Source of the DNA: Rhodobacteraceae bacterium UBA3069 | Lineage (GTDB): Bacteria; Pseudomonadota; Alphaproteobacteria; Rhodobacterales; Rhodobacteraceae | Direction of reading: 5' to 3' | Length of the DNA: 21,487 nucleotides | NCBI GenBank assembly: GCA_002366795.1 | Contig: DFBX01000007.1 | Location: 1 to 21,487 of the forward strand | Shown: in pieces, positions 1-8,388 of the stretch | Position numbering within the stretch: the first letter of the stretch is position 1 | Layout of the letters: every line of letters begins with the position of its first letter | The notes under the pieces: model-generated | What the model was told of the DNA's origin: nothing | Databases searched by the model: none | Seen by the model: the letters and a program-made list of their open reading frames with translations, nothing else | Position numbers and translations under genes: made by a program

Positions 1-63
1 CGCATCGCCATCCTCAATCGCTACACCGCTCTTGGCATACCCGTCACAGAGGCAATAGGATAA
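1..63 (+). CDS. 3' end of an unidentified gene (partial)
   Basis: Frame 1 is open from the window edge to a TAA at 61-63 and encodes 20 residues ending GIPVTEAIG. Composition and spacing fit the tail of a real gene on the plus strand, but the fragment is too short to assign to a family. It is followed by 161 bases without a gene before the next start, so the downstream enzyme is probably not translationally coupled to it. A chance open frame of this length is quite possible in GC-rich DNA, so confidence is low. Confidence 0.4.
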   Translation, partial: RIAILNRYTALGIPVTEAIG

Positions 64-224
64 GTCCGTCCGGGGAAAGGGGAAGTGCGGTCACACAATG
101 CTTTGTGCAACAATGCCGCTTCATATCAAAACCCAAGCCCTGCCTCTCGAAATGAAAAGCAGAGATCAGCCCGAGTTGTTCAGAGTTTCCTTAAGTAAAT
201 TCCAATGCGCGGAGGAAACATCGC

Positions 225-1841
225 ATGACGGGCAAAAAGACAGCCGAATACATGGTCGAGGCATTGATCGACCAAGGCGTGGACACCGTGTTCGGCATTC
301 CCGGCGCACATACCTACGAGCTGACCGATGCCATGGCCAAGGCAAAGAACCATGTGCGAATGATCCATTCGCGGCACGAGCAGGGCGCGGGCTATATGGC
401 CTATGGTTATGCCAAGTCCACAGGCAAGCCGGGTGTGTTTACCGTTGTGCCGGGGCCCGGCGTTCTGAACGCGGGCGCGGCGATCTGCACCGGGTACGGG
501 GCGAACGCGCCGATGATGTGCCTGACAGGCAATATCATGTCGCATCTGATCGGGCAGGGGCGCGGCCAGCTGCACGAATTGCCCGACCAGCTGGACACCC
601 TGCGCGGGCTGACCAAGTGGGCCGAACGGATCGAACATCCCGCCGATGCGCCCGCGGTGATGGCAACAGGATTCGCCCGCATGACAGAAGGCCGCCCGCG
701 CCCCGTCGCCATCGAGGTGCCCTGGGATGTGTTCGGGCAATCGGCCCCCGCGGCGGCAGGCACGGCCAGCCCGCGCCCGGCACCCGTGGCGGATGAAGGC
801 GCGGTGGCCAAGGCCGCCGAGATGGTCCGCGCCGCCAAGCGCCCGATGATCATGGTCGGCGGCGGTGCGGCCGATGCCGGGCCCGAGGTGCTGGAACTGG
901 CCCGCAAGATCGGCGCACCCGTGGTGTCGCACCGTTCGGGCAAGGGGATCGTGGCCGATGACGACTCCCATGCGATGAACCTTGTGGCGGGCTATGATTG
1001 GTGGCGCGATACCGATCTGTTGATCGGGATCGGGTCGCGGCTGGAGTTGCAATTCATGCGCTGGCAATGGCAGCCCGAGGGGCTGAAGGTGCTGCGCATC
1101 GACATCGACCCCACCGAAATGGTGCGGTTGAAGCCAGACTTGGGTCTTGTGACCGACGCCGCGTTGGGGGCCGGTGCGCTGGTTGCGGCGCTGGGGGATT
1201 TCAGCGCCGACAGCAGCGCCGAAATGGCCCAAGCCAAGGCCGCGGCGGCGGAAAAGATCGCCACCGTCCAGCCGCAGATCGGATACATTGACGCGATCCG
1301 CCGCGCCCTGCCGTGCGACGGTTTCCTGGTCGAGGAGGTCAGCCAGATGGGATTCACCGGGCGGTTCGGTTTCCCGACCTATCACGCGCGCGGCTATATT
1401 TCCTGCGGGTATCAGGACAATCTTGGCTTTGGCTATAACACGGCCTTGGGCGTCAAGGTGGCGAACCCCGACAAGGCGGTCGTGTCGATATCCGGCGATG
1501 GCGGGTTCATGTTCGGGGTGCAGGAACTGGCTACGGCCATGCAGCATGGCATCAACGTGGTGGCGGTCGTGTTCAACAACAACGCCTATGGCAACGTGCG
1601 GCGCGACCAGACCAATGTGTTCGATGGCCGGTTGATCGGGTCGGAGTTGCGCAACCCCGATTTCGTGGCGCTTGGCGCCAGTTTCGGCATGGCCTCGGAA
1701 CGGGCCGAAACGCCCGAGGCGCTGGAGGATGCGATCAGCCGCGCACTGGCCGCGAACCGCCCTGCGTTGATCGAGGTGCCCGTGGAGACCGGCTCTGAAA
1801 CCTCGCCCTGGCCGTTCTTGCACCCCGCGCCCCACGCATAG
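225..1841 (+). CDS. Thiamine diphosphate-dependent enzyme, acetolactate synthase large-subunit-like
   Basis: This 538-residue protein has the three-domain layout of the acetolactate synthase/benzoylformate decarboxylase superfamily. The N-terminal pyrimidine-binding domain carries the activating glutamate E52 in SRHEQGAGYMAYGYA. A central domain covers about residues 190-330. The C-terminal diphosphate-binding domain shows the GDG (424-426) to NNN (451-453) metal/ThDP motif. The start is fixed by a strong ribosome site, GGAGGA at 211-216, eight bases before the ATG. No small regulatory subunit (ilvN) follows and the next gene is convergent, so it is unlikely to be the main branched-chain biosynthetic enzyme. 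It is probably a stand-alone family member acting on an unknown 2-keto acid. Superfamily assignment is firm; the substrate cannot be read from the sequence. It should be cytoplasmic, as no signal peptide is seen. Confidence 0.92.
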   Translation: MTGKKTAEYMVEALIDQGVDTVFGIPGAHTYELTDAMAKAKNHVRMIHSRHEQGAGYMAYGYAKSTGKPGVFTVVPGPGVLNAGAAICTGYGANAPMMCLTGNIMSHLIGQGRGQLHELPDQLDTLRGLTKWAERIEHPADAPAVMATGFARMTEGRPRPVAIEVPWDVFGQSAPAAAGTASPRPAPVADEGAVAKAAEMVRAAKRPMIMVGGGAADAGPEVLELARKIGAPVVSHRSGKGIVADDDSHAMNLVAGYDWWRDTDLLIGIGSRLELQFMRWQWQPEGLKVLRIDIDPTEMVRLKPDLGLVTDAALGAGALVAALGDFSADSSAEMAQAKAAAAEKIATVQPQIGYIDAIRRALPCDGFLVEEVSQMGFTGRFGFPTYHARGYISCGYQDNLGFGYNTALGVKVANPDKAVVSISGDGGFMFGVQELATAMQHGINVVAVVFNNNAYGNVRRDQTNVFDGRLIGSELRNPDFVALGASFGMASERAETPEALEDAISRALAANRPALIEVPVETGSETSPWPFLHPAPHA

Positions 1842-1851
1842 GGGGCGGGGT
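1822..1851. terminator. Hairpin shared by two convergent gene ends
   Basis: ACCCCGC (1822-1828) pairs with GCGGGGT (1845-1851). After a bulged G, CCCC (1830-1833) pairs with GGGG (1841-1844), leaving a 7-base loop. On the plus strand a TTTT follows at 1857-1860. The hairpin contains the stop codon of the upstream ThDP enzyme and touches the stop of the minus-strand phosphatase, so it could terminate both transcripts. The T-tract is short, hence moderate confidence. Confidence 0.5.
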
Positions 1852-2525
1852 CAGGGTTTTCCGTCGAACTCTGCTTGCAGCGCGTCGGCGTCATATGCGC
1901 TGTCCAGCCACTGTTCGAACGCGATGCCCTGCGCCTTATGCGTGGCCTGATACTTGTCCAGCATCAGGTCCAGCACGCCGGTTTCGGATTGCCGGATATG
2001 CAGGAACCGCAGCGACAGCATCTTGCGGGCCTGTTCAATCGGTTGCCCGTCGATCACATGCATATACAGCGCCGAGGCCAGTCCGGCCCGATCCGCCCCC
2101 GATTTGCAATGCATCAGGAAGGGGCGGGGCAGGGTGCGAAACTTTTGCAGCAGGCGCTGCACCTGATCCTTTTGCGGTGCGCGCCGCGCAGAGAGGGAGA
2201 CCGAAGTGAGCGACAGGCCCTGCTCGGCACAGATTTCTTCTTCGAGCAGGTAATGGGCGTGTTTCGAGGCCCCGCGCAGGTTCAGGACATGGGCGATGCC
2301 GCGCGCCTTCAGCGCCGCGAAACGGGCGGGCGTGGGGTGGTTCGAGCGCCAGACGCCCGGCGCGATCTCGGCCTCGTTCGTCCAGATGCCGCGCAGGATT
2401 TCCTGGTCCAGCCAGCGCACGTAAACCGCCGCCCGCGCGCGGTTTTCCGGGCTGTCGGGCGCCACGTTATACTTGTTCAGAAGCGCCCGTTCACGGGCCT
2501 TGATCCATTTGGCGATGGCATTCAT
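1851..2525 (-). CDS. Tyrosine/dual-specificity protein phosphatase family protein
   Basis: About 224 residues if started at the ATG at 2525 (MNAIAKWIKARERALLNKY). An upstream ATG at 2564 would add 13 residues with no better ribosome site. The family is shown by the cysteine-phosphatase P-loop HCKSGADRAG, which fits CX5R, in the middle of the protein. The upstream segment WTNEAEIAPGVWRSNHPTPA followed by KARGIAHVLNLRG is typical of bacterial DSP-like phosphatases related to the archaeal/plant atypical group. The basic N-terminus could make a peripheral contact, but no membrane segment is seen. It is divergent from the lipid A acyltransferase gene, with about 158 bases between starts. The substrate is unknown: phosphoprotein, phosphoinositide or sugar phosphate are all possible for this fold. 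Confidence 0.85.
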   Translation of the reverse strand: MNAIAKWIKARERALLNKYNVAPDSPENRARAAVYVRWLDQEILRGIWTNEAEIAPGVWRSNHPTPARFAALKARGIAHVLNLRGASKHAHYLLEEEICAEQGLSLTSVSLSARRAPQKDQVQRLLQKFRTLPRPFLMHCKSGADRAGLASALYMHVIDGQPIEQARKMLSLRFLHIRQSETGVLDLMLDKYQATHKAQGIAFEQWLDSAYDADALQAEFDGKP

Positions 2526-2683
2526 GGCGGCGTTGGCCCCGAGTTGCGGCCCGCATTCGGCCATTCGGTCTGGTATCTAAGGGGCGCGGCCCCATATCGC
2601 AATGGGCGTGGCCTGCGCAGTTGCGGCGGCGCGGGATTGACGACATAAGGCGGGCACGGCACAGATGCCGCAGGGGCAAGACA

Positions 2684-3583
2684 ATGAGTGACACCGGAAA
2701 AAACGCCGGAAGCGCAGGTTTTTCGCCGCGCGAATGGCTGGGCAATGCCGCGATCAGCCTGGTGCTGGGCGGTTTGCGTTTGCTGCCTTACCGTCTGCGC
2801 GTGCCCTTTGGTGGCTGGGTCGTGGCGCATCTGGTCGCGCCCGTGGCCGGGTTTCGCGGGCGTATCCGCGACAACCTGCACCGCGTCTGCCCCGAATTGC
2901 TGCCATCCGAGGTCGAGGAGCTGGTGATCGAGGTGCCCGACAACCTGGGCCGCACCCTGACCGAGCTGTTTTCCCCCGAAGGTTTTCTGCCCGTGGCCCG
3001 CGCGACGGCGCTGGAAGGGCCGGGATTGCAGGCATTGGAGGAGGCCCGTGCGGCAGGCCGCCCCTCGATCCTGGTATCGGGGCATTTTGGCAATTACGAC
3101 GTGATCCGCGCGGGTATGATCGCGCGGGGCTTTGACGTGGGCGGGCTGTATCGTCCCATGAACAACCGCTATTTCAACGCCCGCTACGTGGCCACGATCA
3201 GCCGCATCGGCCAGCCGTTGTTCGAACGCGGGCGGCGCGGCATGACCCAGATGATCCGCCACCTGAAGGGCGGCGGCACGCTTGCCATCCTGATCGACCA
3301 GCATATGGGCGCGGGCGAGGTGTTGAGCTTTTTCGGGGAAAAGGCGGCAACGGCCGTGTCCACCGCCGAACTGGCGCTGAAATACGACGCGGTGGTGGTG
3401 CCCTGCTATGCGATCCGCCAGAAGGGCGGGCTGTCCTTCAAGGCGGTGTTCGAGGCCCCCGTGCCGTATACCGACCCCGCCACCATGACCCAGGCGCTGA
3501 ATGATTCGCTCGAGGCCCGGGTGCGGCAGAACATGGGCCAATGGTTGTGGTCGCACCGGCGCTGGAAGATCGCGGACCGCTAG
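2684..3583 (+). CDS. lpxL: Lipid A biosynthesis acyltransferase (LpxL/HtrB family)
   Basis: This 299-residue protein starts at the ATG at 2684 with AGGGG at 2672-2676 ahead. The longer in-frame start at 2621 gives an arginine-rich, unlikely N-terminus. The catalytic HX4D motif of lysophospholipid/lipid A acyltransferases is present as SGHFGNYD, with H134 and D139. Downstream YRPMNN and LIDQHMGAG match the conserved substrate-binding blocks of the family. Length is close to the usual 300-310 residues. The enzyme transfers an acyl chain onto lipid A at the inner membrane; the hydrophobic stretch around residues 20-55 fits membrane association. It is the first gene of an apparent operon, with pseF starting 52 bases downstream, which ties surface lipid synthesis to the pseudaminic acid genes. 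LpxL versus LpxM/LpxP-type chain specificity cannot be told apart. Confidence 0.87.
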   Translation: MSDTGKNAGSAGFSPREWLGNAAISLVLGGLRLLPYRLRVPFGGWVVAHLVAPVAGFRGRIRDNLHRVCPELLPSEVEELVIEVPDNLGRTLTELFSPEGFLPVARATALEGPGLQALEEARAAGRPSILVSGHFGNYDVIRAGMIARGFDVGGLYRPMNNRYFNARYVATISRIGQPLFERGRRGMTQMIRHLKGGGTLAILIDQHMGAGEVLSFFGEKAATAVSTAELALKYDAVVVPCYAIRQKGGLSFKAVFEAPVPYTDPATMTQALNDSLEARVRQNMGQWLWSHRRWKIADR

Positions 3584-3635
3584 GCTTGTTCGCGGCTGCC
3601 CCGCCGCGTAACGTCCCGCTGACAGGAGCGCAGAT

Positions 3636-4325
3636 ATGCCCGAAGCCATTGCCATCATCCCCGCCCGAGGCGGATCCAAACGTATCCCGCGCAAGAATGT
3701 GCTGCCCTTTGCCGGGCGGCCCGCGATCGGCTGGCCGATCCGCGCGGCGCTGGATTCGGGGCTGTTTGACCGGGTGATCGTCACCACCGACGACGCCGAG
3801 ATTGCGGCGGCGGCACGGGCCGAGGGGGCCGAGGCGCCATTCCTGCGCGACGCGGGGCTGGCCGACGATCACACCGGCACGACAGAGGTGATCCGCGATG
3901 CGGTGAACCGGCTGGAATTGCCCGGTGACGCCCCGGTCTGCTGCATCTATGCCACCGCGTTTTTCGTCACGCCCGATGACTTGCGTGAAGGGTTCGCGCG
4001 GCTGGATGACGGGGCCGACTGGGCGCTGTCGCTGGGGGAATACCGAACGCCGATCCAGCGCGCATACCGGCAAACGGGTGCGGGGCGCGTGGCGGCGATG
4101 GACCCTGCGCAAATGCCGAAACGCTCTCAGGATCTGGAGCCGGCGTTCTTTGACGCGGGGCAGTTTTACTGGGCGCGGGCGGGGAAGTGGCGCGATGCGG
4201 ATGCGCGGGTCTGGGACGGGGCCGCGGGCGTTGTCCTGCCGCCCGAACGCTGCATCGACATCGATACCCCCGCCGATTGGAATTTGGCCGAGCGCATGTT
4301 CGCGGCCCTTGGGCTGGGGGCGTAA
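3636..4325 (+). CDS. pseF: Pseudaminic acid cytidylyltransferase
   Basis: This 229-residue protein begins with the CMP-sialate synthetase signature IPARGGSKRIPRKN (8-21), the CTP-binding loop of this nucleotidyltransferase family. It continues with VIVTTDDAEIA and CIYATAFF. The block FDAGQFYW in the second half is typical of PseF rather than NeuA or LegF. The reaction is CTP plus pseudaminic acid to CMP-pseudaminic acid plus pyrophosphate, the last activation step before transfer. AGGAG at 3624-3628, seven bases before the ATG, supports the start. The stop lies 3 bases before the next start, so it is in an operon with the PseG-PseH gene and pseI. Family assignment is strong because the whole pathway surrounds it. 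Confidence 0.93.
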   Translation: MPEAIAIIPARGGSKRIPRKNVLPFAGRPAIGWPIRAALDSGLFDRVIVTTDDAEIAAAARAEGAEAPFLRDAGLADDHTGTTEVIRDAVNRLELPGDAPVCCIYATAFFVTPDDLREGFARLDDGADWALSLGEYRTPIQRAYRQTGAGRVAAMDPAQMPKRSQDLEPAFFDAGQFYWARAGKWRDADARVWDGAAGVVLPPERCIDIDTPADWNLAERMFAALGLGA

Positions 4326-4328
4326 CCC

Positions 4329-5828
4329 ATGCGGGTTCTGATCCGCGCCGATGGCGATGTCCGCATGGGCGGGGGGCATGTGATGCGCTGCCTGACCCTT
4401 GCGGGGGCGGCGGCGCGGCGCGGGTGGGACGCCTCTTTTGTCACGGTTCAGGGCGGCATGGGGGCGCGCATCCGCGATGCGGGGTTCGACGTGGTCGAGG
4501 TGCCCCCCTCGGATGTGCCAAATGATGCCAAGGCCCCACCTCATGCCCATTGGTTGCGCGCGGACCCGCGTGATGACGCGCGGGTGACGGGCGAGGCTGC
4601 GGCGCGGCTGGCGGCGGATTGGCTGATCTGGGATCACTACGGGCTGGACGCGCGCTGGGTCGATGCGGTGCGGGCGCATCGCCCCGACATCAAGGTGCTG
4701 GCGCTGGACGATCTGGATGATCGCGCGCTGGCGTCTGACCTGGTTTTGGACCAGACGCGGCTGGACCGCGCGCCGCGCCGCCACCCCGTGACATGCGCCC
4801 TGACCGGGCCTGATTACGCGCTGCTGCGGCCTGAATTCGCGGCGGCGCGGCCTGCGTCGCTGACGCGGCGCGGGTGCGGGGACGTGGCCCGCGTGATCGT
4901 CATGCCCGGCATGATGGATGCGGCGGGGCTGGCCCCCATGGCATTGAACGCACTGCGCGATTTCCCCGATTTGCAGGCCGAGGTGGTGATGGGCGCGGGC
5001 AATCAGTCGGCCGATGCGGTTGCTGCCCTGTGCGCCGAAAACCCGTGCTGGACCTTCACGCCGGAACCGCCCGACATGGCCGCCCATATGGCCGCCGCGG
5101 ATCTGTGCATCGGCGCGGCCGGCATGACCGGCTGGGAAAGGTGCTGCCTTGGCCTGCCCACGGTCGCCGTAGCGGTTGCGGACAACCAGGTGCCCTCGCT
5201 GACCGGGCTGGCAGAGGCGGGCGCGGTGATCGCCCTGACGCTGGAGGATGCGCGTAAAGGGCTGGCCGATGCCATCCGCACCGCCATGGGCACCGCGCCG
5301 GACATGAGCGCCCGCGCCGCCGCCCTGTGCGACGGGCTGGGGGCCGAGCGGGTGATGGGTGCGATGGATGCCGCCCTGCGCCCCGTCACCGAAGCCGACG
5401 CGCGGCTGCTGTTCGACTGGCGCAACAGCCCGCATATCCGCGCGATGTCGCTGGATAGATCCGAACTGGTCTGGGATGACCATGTTGCCTATGTGCGCGG
5501 CCTGCAGAGGCGGGCGGACGGGCTGTGGATGGTCTATTCCGAAGGCGGGCGCGACCTGGGCCATGTGAACGCGCGCGACACCGGCGGCGGGGTCTGGAAA
5601 TGGGGCTTTTACATCGGGGCGGATGACGCGCCCAAGGGGGCCGCAACGCGGATGCTGGCCGCCTTTCTGGGCCGTATGCGCGCTGCGGGGGCACGCACCG
5701 TCATCGCCGAGGTGCGGGCGGAAAACGCCGCCTCGGTCGCGCTGCACCGCAAGCTGGGCTTTGCCCCGGACGGGCCCGCGCGCAGCGGTGTCCTTGCCTT
5801 TGCCCTGTGCTTGGGCGAAACAGGCTGA
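4329..5828 (+). CDS. pseG: PseG-PseH fusion: UDP-sugar hydrolase plus N-acetyltransferase
   Basis: This 499-residue two-domain protein is about 150 residues longer than ordinary PseG. Residues 1 to about 348 are PseG, a GT-B-fold UDP-2,4-diacetamido-2,4,6-trideoxy-altropyranose hydrolase. GGGHVMRC places His at position 17, the position of the catalytic histidine described for Campylobacter PseG, and WERCCLGLP (269-277) is the conserved UDP-sugar motif. Residues from about 351 (RPVTEADARLLFDWRNSP) to the end form a GNAT domain of PseH type, with VWKWGFYIG, PKGAATRML as acetyl-CoA loop and ASVALHRKLGFAPDG near the C-terminus. The two domains therefore perform consecutive steps, 4-amino acetylation then UDP removal. 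The usual GG(S/T)D loop reads MPGMMDAAG here (192-200). Fusion is read directly from one uninterrupted frame; the gene is tightly spaced between pseF and pseI. Confidence 0.9.
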   Translation: MRVLIRADGDVRMGGGHVMRCLTLAGAAARRGWDASFVTVQGGMGARIRDAGFDVVEVPPSDVPNDAKAPPHAHWLRADPRDDARVTGEAAARLAADWLIWDHYGLDARWVDAVRAHRPDIKVLALDDLDDRALASDLVLDQTRLDRAPRRHPVTCALTGPDYALLRPEFAAARPASLTRRGCGDVARVIVMPGMMDAAGLAPMALNALRDFPDLQAEVVMGAGNQSADAVAALCAENPCWTFTPEPPDMAAHMAAADLCIGAAGMTGWERCCLGLPTVAVAVADNQVPSLTGLAEAGAVIALTLEDARKGLADAIRTAMGTAPDMSARAAALCDGLGAERVMGAMDAALRPVTEADARLLFDWRNSPHIRAMSLDRSELVWDDHVAYVRGLQRRADGLWMVYSEGGRDLGHVNARDTGGGVWKWGFYIGADDAPKGAATRMLAAFLGRMRAAGARTVIAEVRAENAASVALHRKLGFAPDGPARSGVLAFALCLGETG

Positions 5829-5851
5829 AACCAGACAGGGGGACCGATCCC

Positions 5852-6910
5852 GTGACCAATGCCTTTCACATCGCCGGACGCCAGATCGGGCCGGACCAAA
5901 GCCCCTATATCATTGCCGAATTGTCGGGGAACCATAACGGCGATCTGAACCGTGCGCTGGCGCTGGTCGATGCGGCGGCGGCCACGGGGGCCGATGCGGT
6001 CAAGCTGCAAACCTATACCGCGGACACGATCACGCTGGACGTGGACCGCCCCGAATTTCGCATCCATGGCGGGCCATGGGACGGGCGTTCGCTCTATGAG
6101 CTGTACCAGGAGGCCAGCACCCCGTGGGGTTGGCATGCCGAACTGTTCGCGCGGGCGCGGGGGCATGGGCTGCATGTCTTTTCGTCGCCCTTCGATCACA
6201 CGGCGGTGGATTTCCTTGAGGGGCTGGAGGCACCGGCCTACAAGATCGCCTCGTTCGAATTGGTCGATACGCCGCTGATCCGCAAGACGGCCAGCACCGG
6301 CAAGCCGTTGATCATGTCCACCGGCATCGCGGATTATGGCGAGATCGAAGAGGCGCTGCGCGCCGCGCGCGAGGGCGGGGCCGAATGTATCGCCTTGCTG
6401 CATTGCATTTCCGCCTATCCCGCCAAGCCCGCAGAGATGCGGTTGAACACGATCACCGCATTGGCCGAGGCGTTCGGCGTCACGGTGGGCCTGTCGGATC
6501 ACTCGATGGGGTCGGCGGTGCCTGTGGCCTCTATCGCGCGGGGGGCGTGCATCATTGAAAAGCACCTGACACTGGCGCGGGCCGACGGTGGGCCGGATGC
6601 GGGGTTTTCCATGGAGCCGGACGAGTTCACGCAGATGGTGGCCGATTGCCGGATGGCTCATGCGGCGCTGGGACCGGCGCGGCATGATCGGGCGGGTATT
6701 GGCGGAGCGAATGCACAATTTCGCCGGTCTTTGTACGTGGTCGCCGATGTGGCCGAGGGGGAGCTGTTCACCGAGGCGAACCTTCGGTCGGTCCGCCCCG
6801 GCAACGGGCTGGCCCCGCGCCACCTGGATGCGGTTCTGGGGCGGCGGGCGACGCGGGCGCTGACATGCGGCGATGCGCTGACATGGGATATGATCGCGCC
6901 GGAGGCATAG
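5852..6910 (+). CDS. pseI: Pseudaminic acid synthase
   Basis: This 352-residue NeuB-family protein condenses the 6-deoxy-altrose derivative with phosphoenolpyruvate to pseudaminic acid. I place the start at the GTG at 5852 because AGGGGGA at 5837-5843 lies eight bases before it. The upstream in-frame ATG at 5807 would overlap the previous gene and add an unlike-family leader. The TIM-barrel part opens with YIIAELSGNHNGDLNRAL and contains ADAVKLQTYTADT, FSSPFDHTAVDFLE, LLHCISAYPA and GLSDHSMG, all hallmark blocks. The C-terminal SAF (antifreeze-like) domain is marked by RSLYVVADVAEGE and SVRPGNGL. The usual PseI length is about 345-350. It sits 23 bases after the PseG-PseH gene and 1 base before the next gene. 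Cytoplasmic, metal dependent in characterised relatives. Confidence 0.93.
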   Translation: MTNAFHIAGRQIGPDQSPYIIAELSGNHNGDLNRALALVDAAAATGADAVKLQTYTADTITLDVDRPEFRIHGGPWDGRSLYELYQEASTPWGWHAELFARARGHGLHVFSSPFDHTAVDFLEGLEAPAYKIASFELVDTPLIRKTASTGKPLIMSTGIADYGEIEEALRAAREGGAECIALLHCISAYPAKPAEMRLNTITALAEAFGVTVGLSDHSMGSAVPVASIARGACIIEKHLTLARADGGPDAGFSMEPDEFTQMVADCRMAHAALGPARHDRAGIGGANAQFRRSLYVVADVAEGELFTEANLRSVRPGNGLAPRHLDAVLGRRATRALTCGDALTWDMIAPEA

Positions 6911-6911
6911 G

Positions 6912-8381
6912 ATGATCCGGTTGTTCGCGGTTTCCACGTCGAAAAACACCGACGCCATCCTGCACCGTATGGTTGCCCTGTCGGGCGGCGCAGTGGAACT
7001 GGCGCTGCACATGGGCGACGTGACGGCGGACCTGAAAGGATCATCGCTGGCGCGGATGGATATGCGTGCGGGCAAGGCGGGGCACCCGATGGGGACGGGG
7101 TTTACCGGCGCGGCGCGGGCCGTGGTGGATGCACCCGATTACGAGGAAAACCTGCAATCCTTCATCGACCATTTGCAGCGGCGCAGCCCGATGGGGGCCT
7201 ACCGCGCCCACGCGCTGCGCAGCCTTCAGGATTACGCCGATTACTATCATATCCTGGCCGATATCCTGGCGCAGCGGATGATCGCGGCGAAGGTCACGCA
7301 TTGCCTGTTCTTCAACGTGCCGCATCTGGCCTATGACACGGTCGCCCTGCATGTGGCGCAGGCACTGGGGCTGAAGGTCACGATCATCACCCAATCGCTG
7401 TTCCCGGCGCGGTTCTTTTCCATGGAACGGATCGAGGATCTTGGCGATTTTCCGATGGCCGATGCCGCGCCTTTGCCCATTGAAAAGGGTAAGGCCGAGG
7501 ATCTGTTTTACATGAAGGGCATCAAGCAGGAGCGTGAAGAGGGCGGGTGTGCGGGGCTGGCGGCCTATGTGCAGTTGGCGGTGTTCTTGCTGGCACACGG
7601 GCGCTGGAGGGCGCTGAGCCCGTTTTACGTCGCACGGCTGGTGCGAGACATGCGCCGCGCCTATGGGAATATGCCGAAATGGCGTGACCCGTTTGCCAAG
7701 TTTTTCCACACCGATGCGCTGGCCTATTTCGATCATCTGGCGCGGTTCGAGGATGCGGATTTGGACCTGTCGGGGGAGTTCATCTATTTCCCGCTGCAGT
7801 TGCAGCCAGAGATGACGACCTCGGCGCTTGGCGGGATTTACCGCGATCAGGCTTTGGCGATCGAACACCTGTCGGCCATCCTGCCCGAAGGGGTGCGGAT
7901 ATTGGTCAAGGAAAACCCCAAGCAGGGGCATTACCAGCGCGGGCCGATGTTCTTTCACCGGCTGGCGCGGCTGGGCAATGTGGAATTCCTGCCCAGCTGG
8001 GCCAACACGCACGAGTTGACCGCGAAGGCGGTATTCGTTGCCGCGATCACCGGCACCGTGGGGTGGGAGGCGATCCGCATGGGCAAGCCCGCGCTGGTGT
8101 TCGGCAAGGCATGGTATCGCCGCTTTCCGGGTGTGGTGGAGTTTTCCGAAGGGCGTTCATACGAGTACATCCGCGAGCTGGCATGGGATCACGCGGCGCT
8201 GGAACGGGCGGCGGGCGCGATGCTGGCGCGCAGCCACGAGGGTGTGATCGAGCGCCATTACGTGCCGTTGGCCGAGACGCGACCGGGCGGCTATGACGCC
8301 GATGCCGTGGCCGAGGTGGCGGCGCGCGAGGTTCTGGCGCTGGTGACGGGCGCGGTCGAGGTGACGTTTCCGCCCGCTTGA
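6912..8381 (+). CDS. KpsS-like capsule/LPS glycosyltransferase, candidate pseudaminyltransferase
   Basis: This 489-residue protein starts one base after the pseI stop, with GGAGG at 6901-6905. The core block EFIYFPLQLQPEMTTSALGG, then AIEHLSAILPEGVRILVKENPKQ and later ITGTVGWEAIRMGKPALVFG, matches the capsule polysaccharide biosynthesis family that includes KpsS. That family uses CMP-activated ulosonic sugars. I recall Acinetobacter KpsS1 being reported as a retaining pseudaminyltransferase (GT118), which fits a gene coupled to pseI. No signal peptide is seen; a hydrophobic stretch near VQLAVFLLAHG suggests a membrane-near cytoplasmic protein. It is the last gene of the plus-strand pse operon. 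The glycosyltransferase call is fairly sure; the donor (CMP-Pse) is inferred from context and the acceptor is unknown. A Kdo transferase role is the main alternative. Confidence 0.78.
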   Translation: MIRLFAVSTSKNTDAILHRMVALSGGAVELALHMGDVTADLKGSSLARMDMRAGKAGHPMGTGFTGAARAVVDAPDYEENLQSFIDHLQRRSPMGAYRAHALRSLQDYADYYHILADILAQRMIAAKVTHCLFFNVPHLAYDTVALHVAQALGLKVTIITQSLFPARFFSMERIEDLGDFPMADAAPLPIEKGKAEDLFYMKGIKQEREEGGCAGLAAYVQLAVFLLAHGRWRALSPFYVARLVRDMRRAYGNMPKWRDPFAKFFHTDALAYFDHLARFEDADLDLSGEFIYFPLQLQPEMTTSALGGIYRDQALAIEHLSAILPEGVRILVKENPKQGHYQRGPMFFHRLARLGNVEFLPSWANTHELTAKAVFVAAITGTVGWEAIRMGKPALVFGKAWYRRFPGVVEFSEGRSYEYIRELAWDHAALERAAGAMLARSHEGVIERHYVPLAETRPGGYDADAVAEVAAREVLALVTGAVEVTFPPA

Positions 8382-8388
8382 GGCGTGG

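Noticed and set aside
94..107. Short CACAA/TTGTG inverted repeat before the ThDP enzyme
   Set aside because: Five-base arms are too short to call an operator without conservation data.
180..1835. 551-codon open frame on the minus strand
   Set aside because: Antisense shadow of the ThDP enzyme; histidine/glycine-rich translation with no motif and no ribosome site.
3438..5747. 769-codon open frame on the minus strand
   Set aside because: It lies opposite lpxL, pseF and the PseG-PseH gene, all with clear family motifs. The product is rich in R, H, P and G with no recognisable domain, as expected from antisense of GC-rich codons.
5609..7075. 488-codon minus-strand frame across pseI
   Set aside because: Antisense of the PseG-PseH gene, pseI and the start of the KpsS-like gene; no domain visible.
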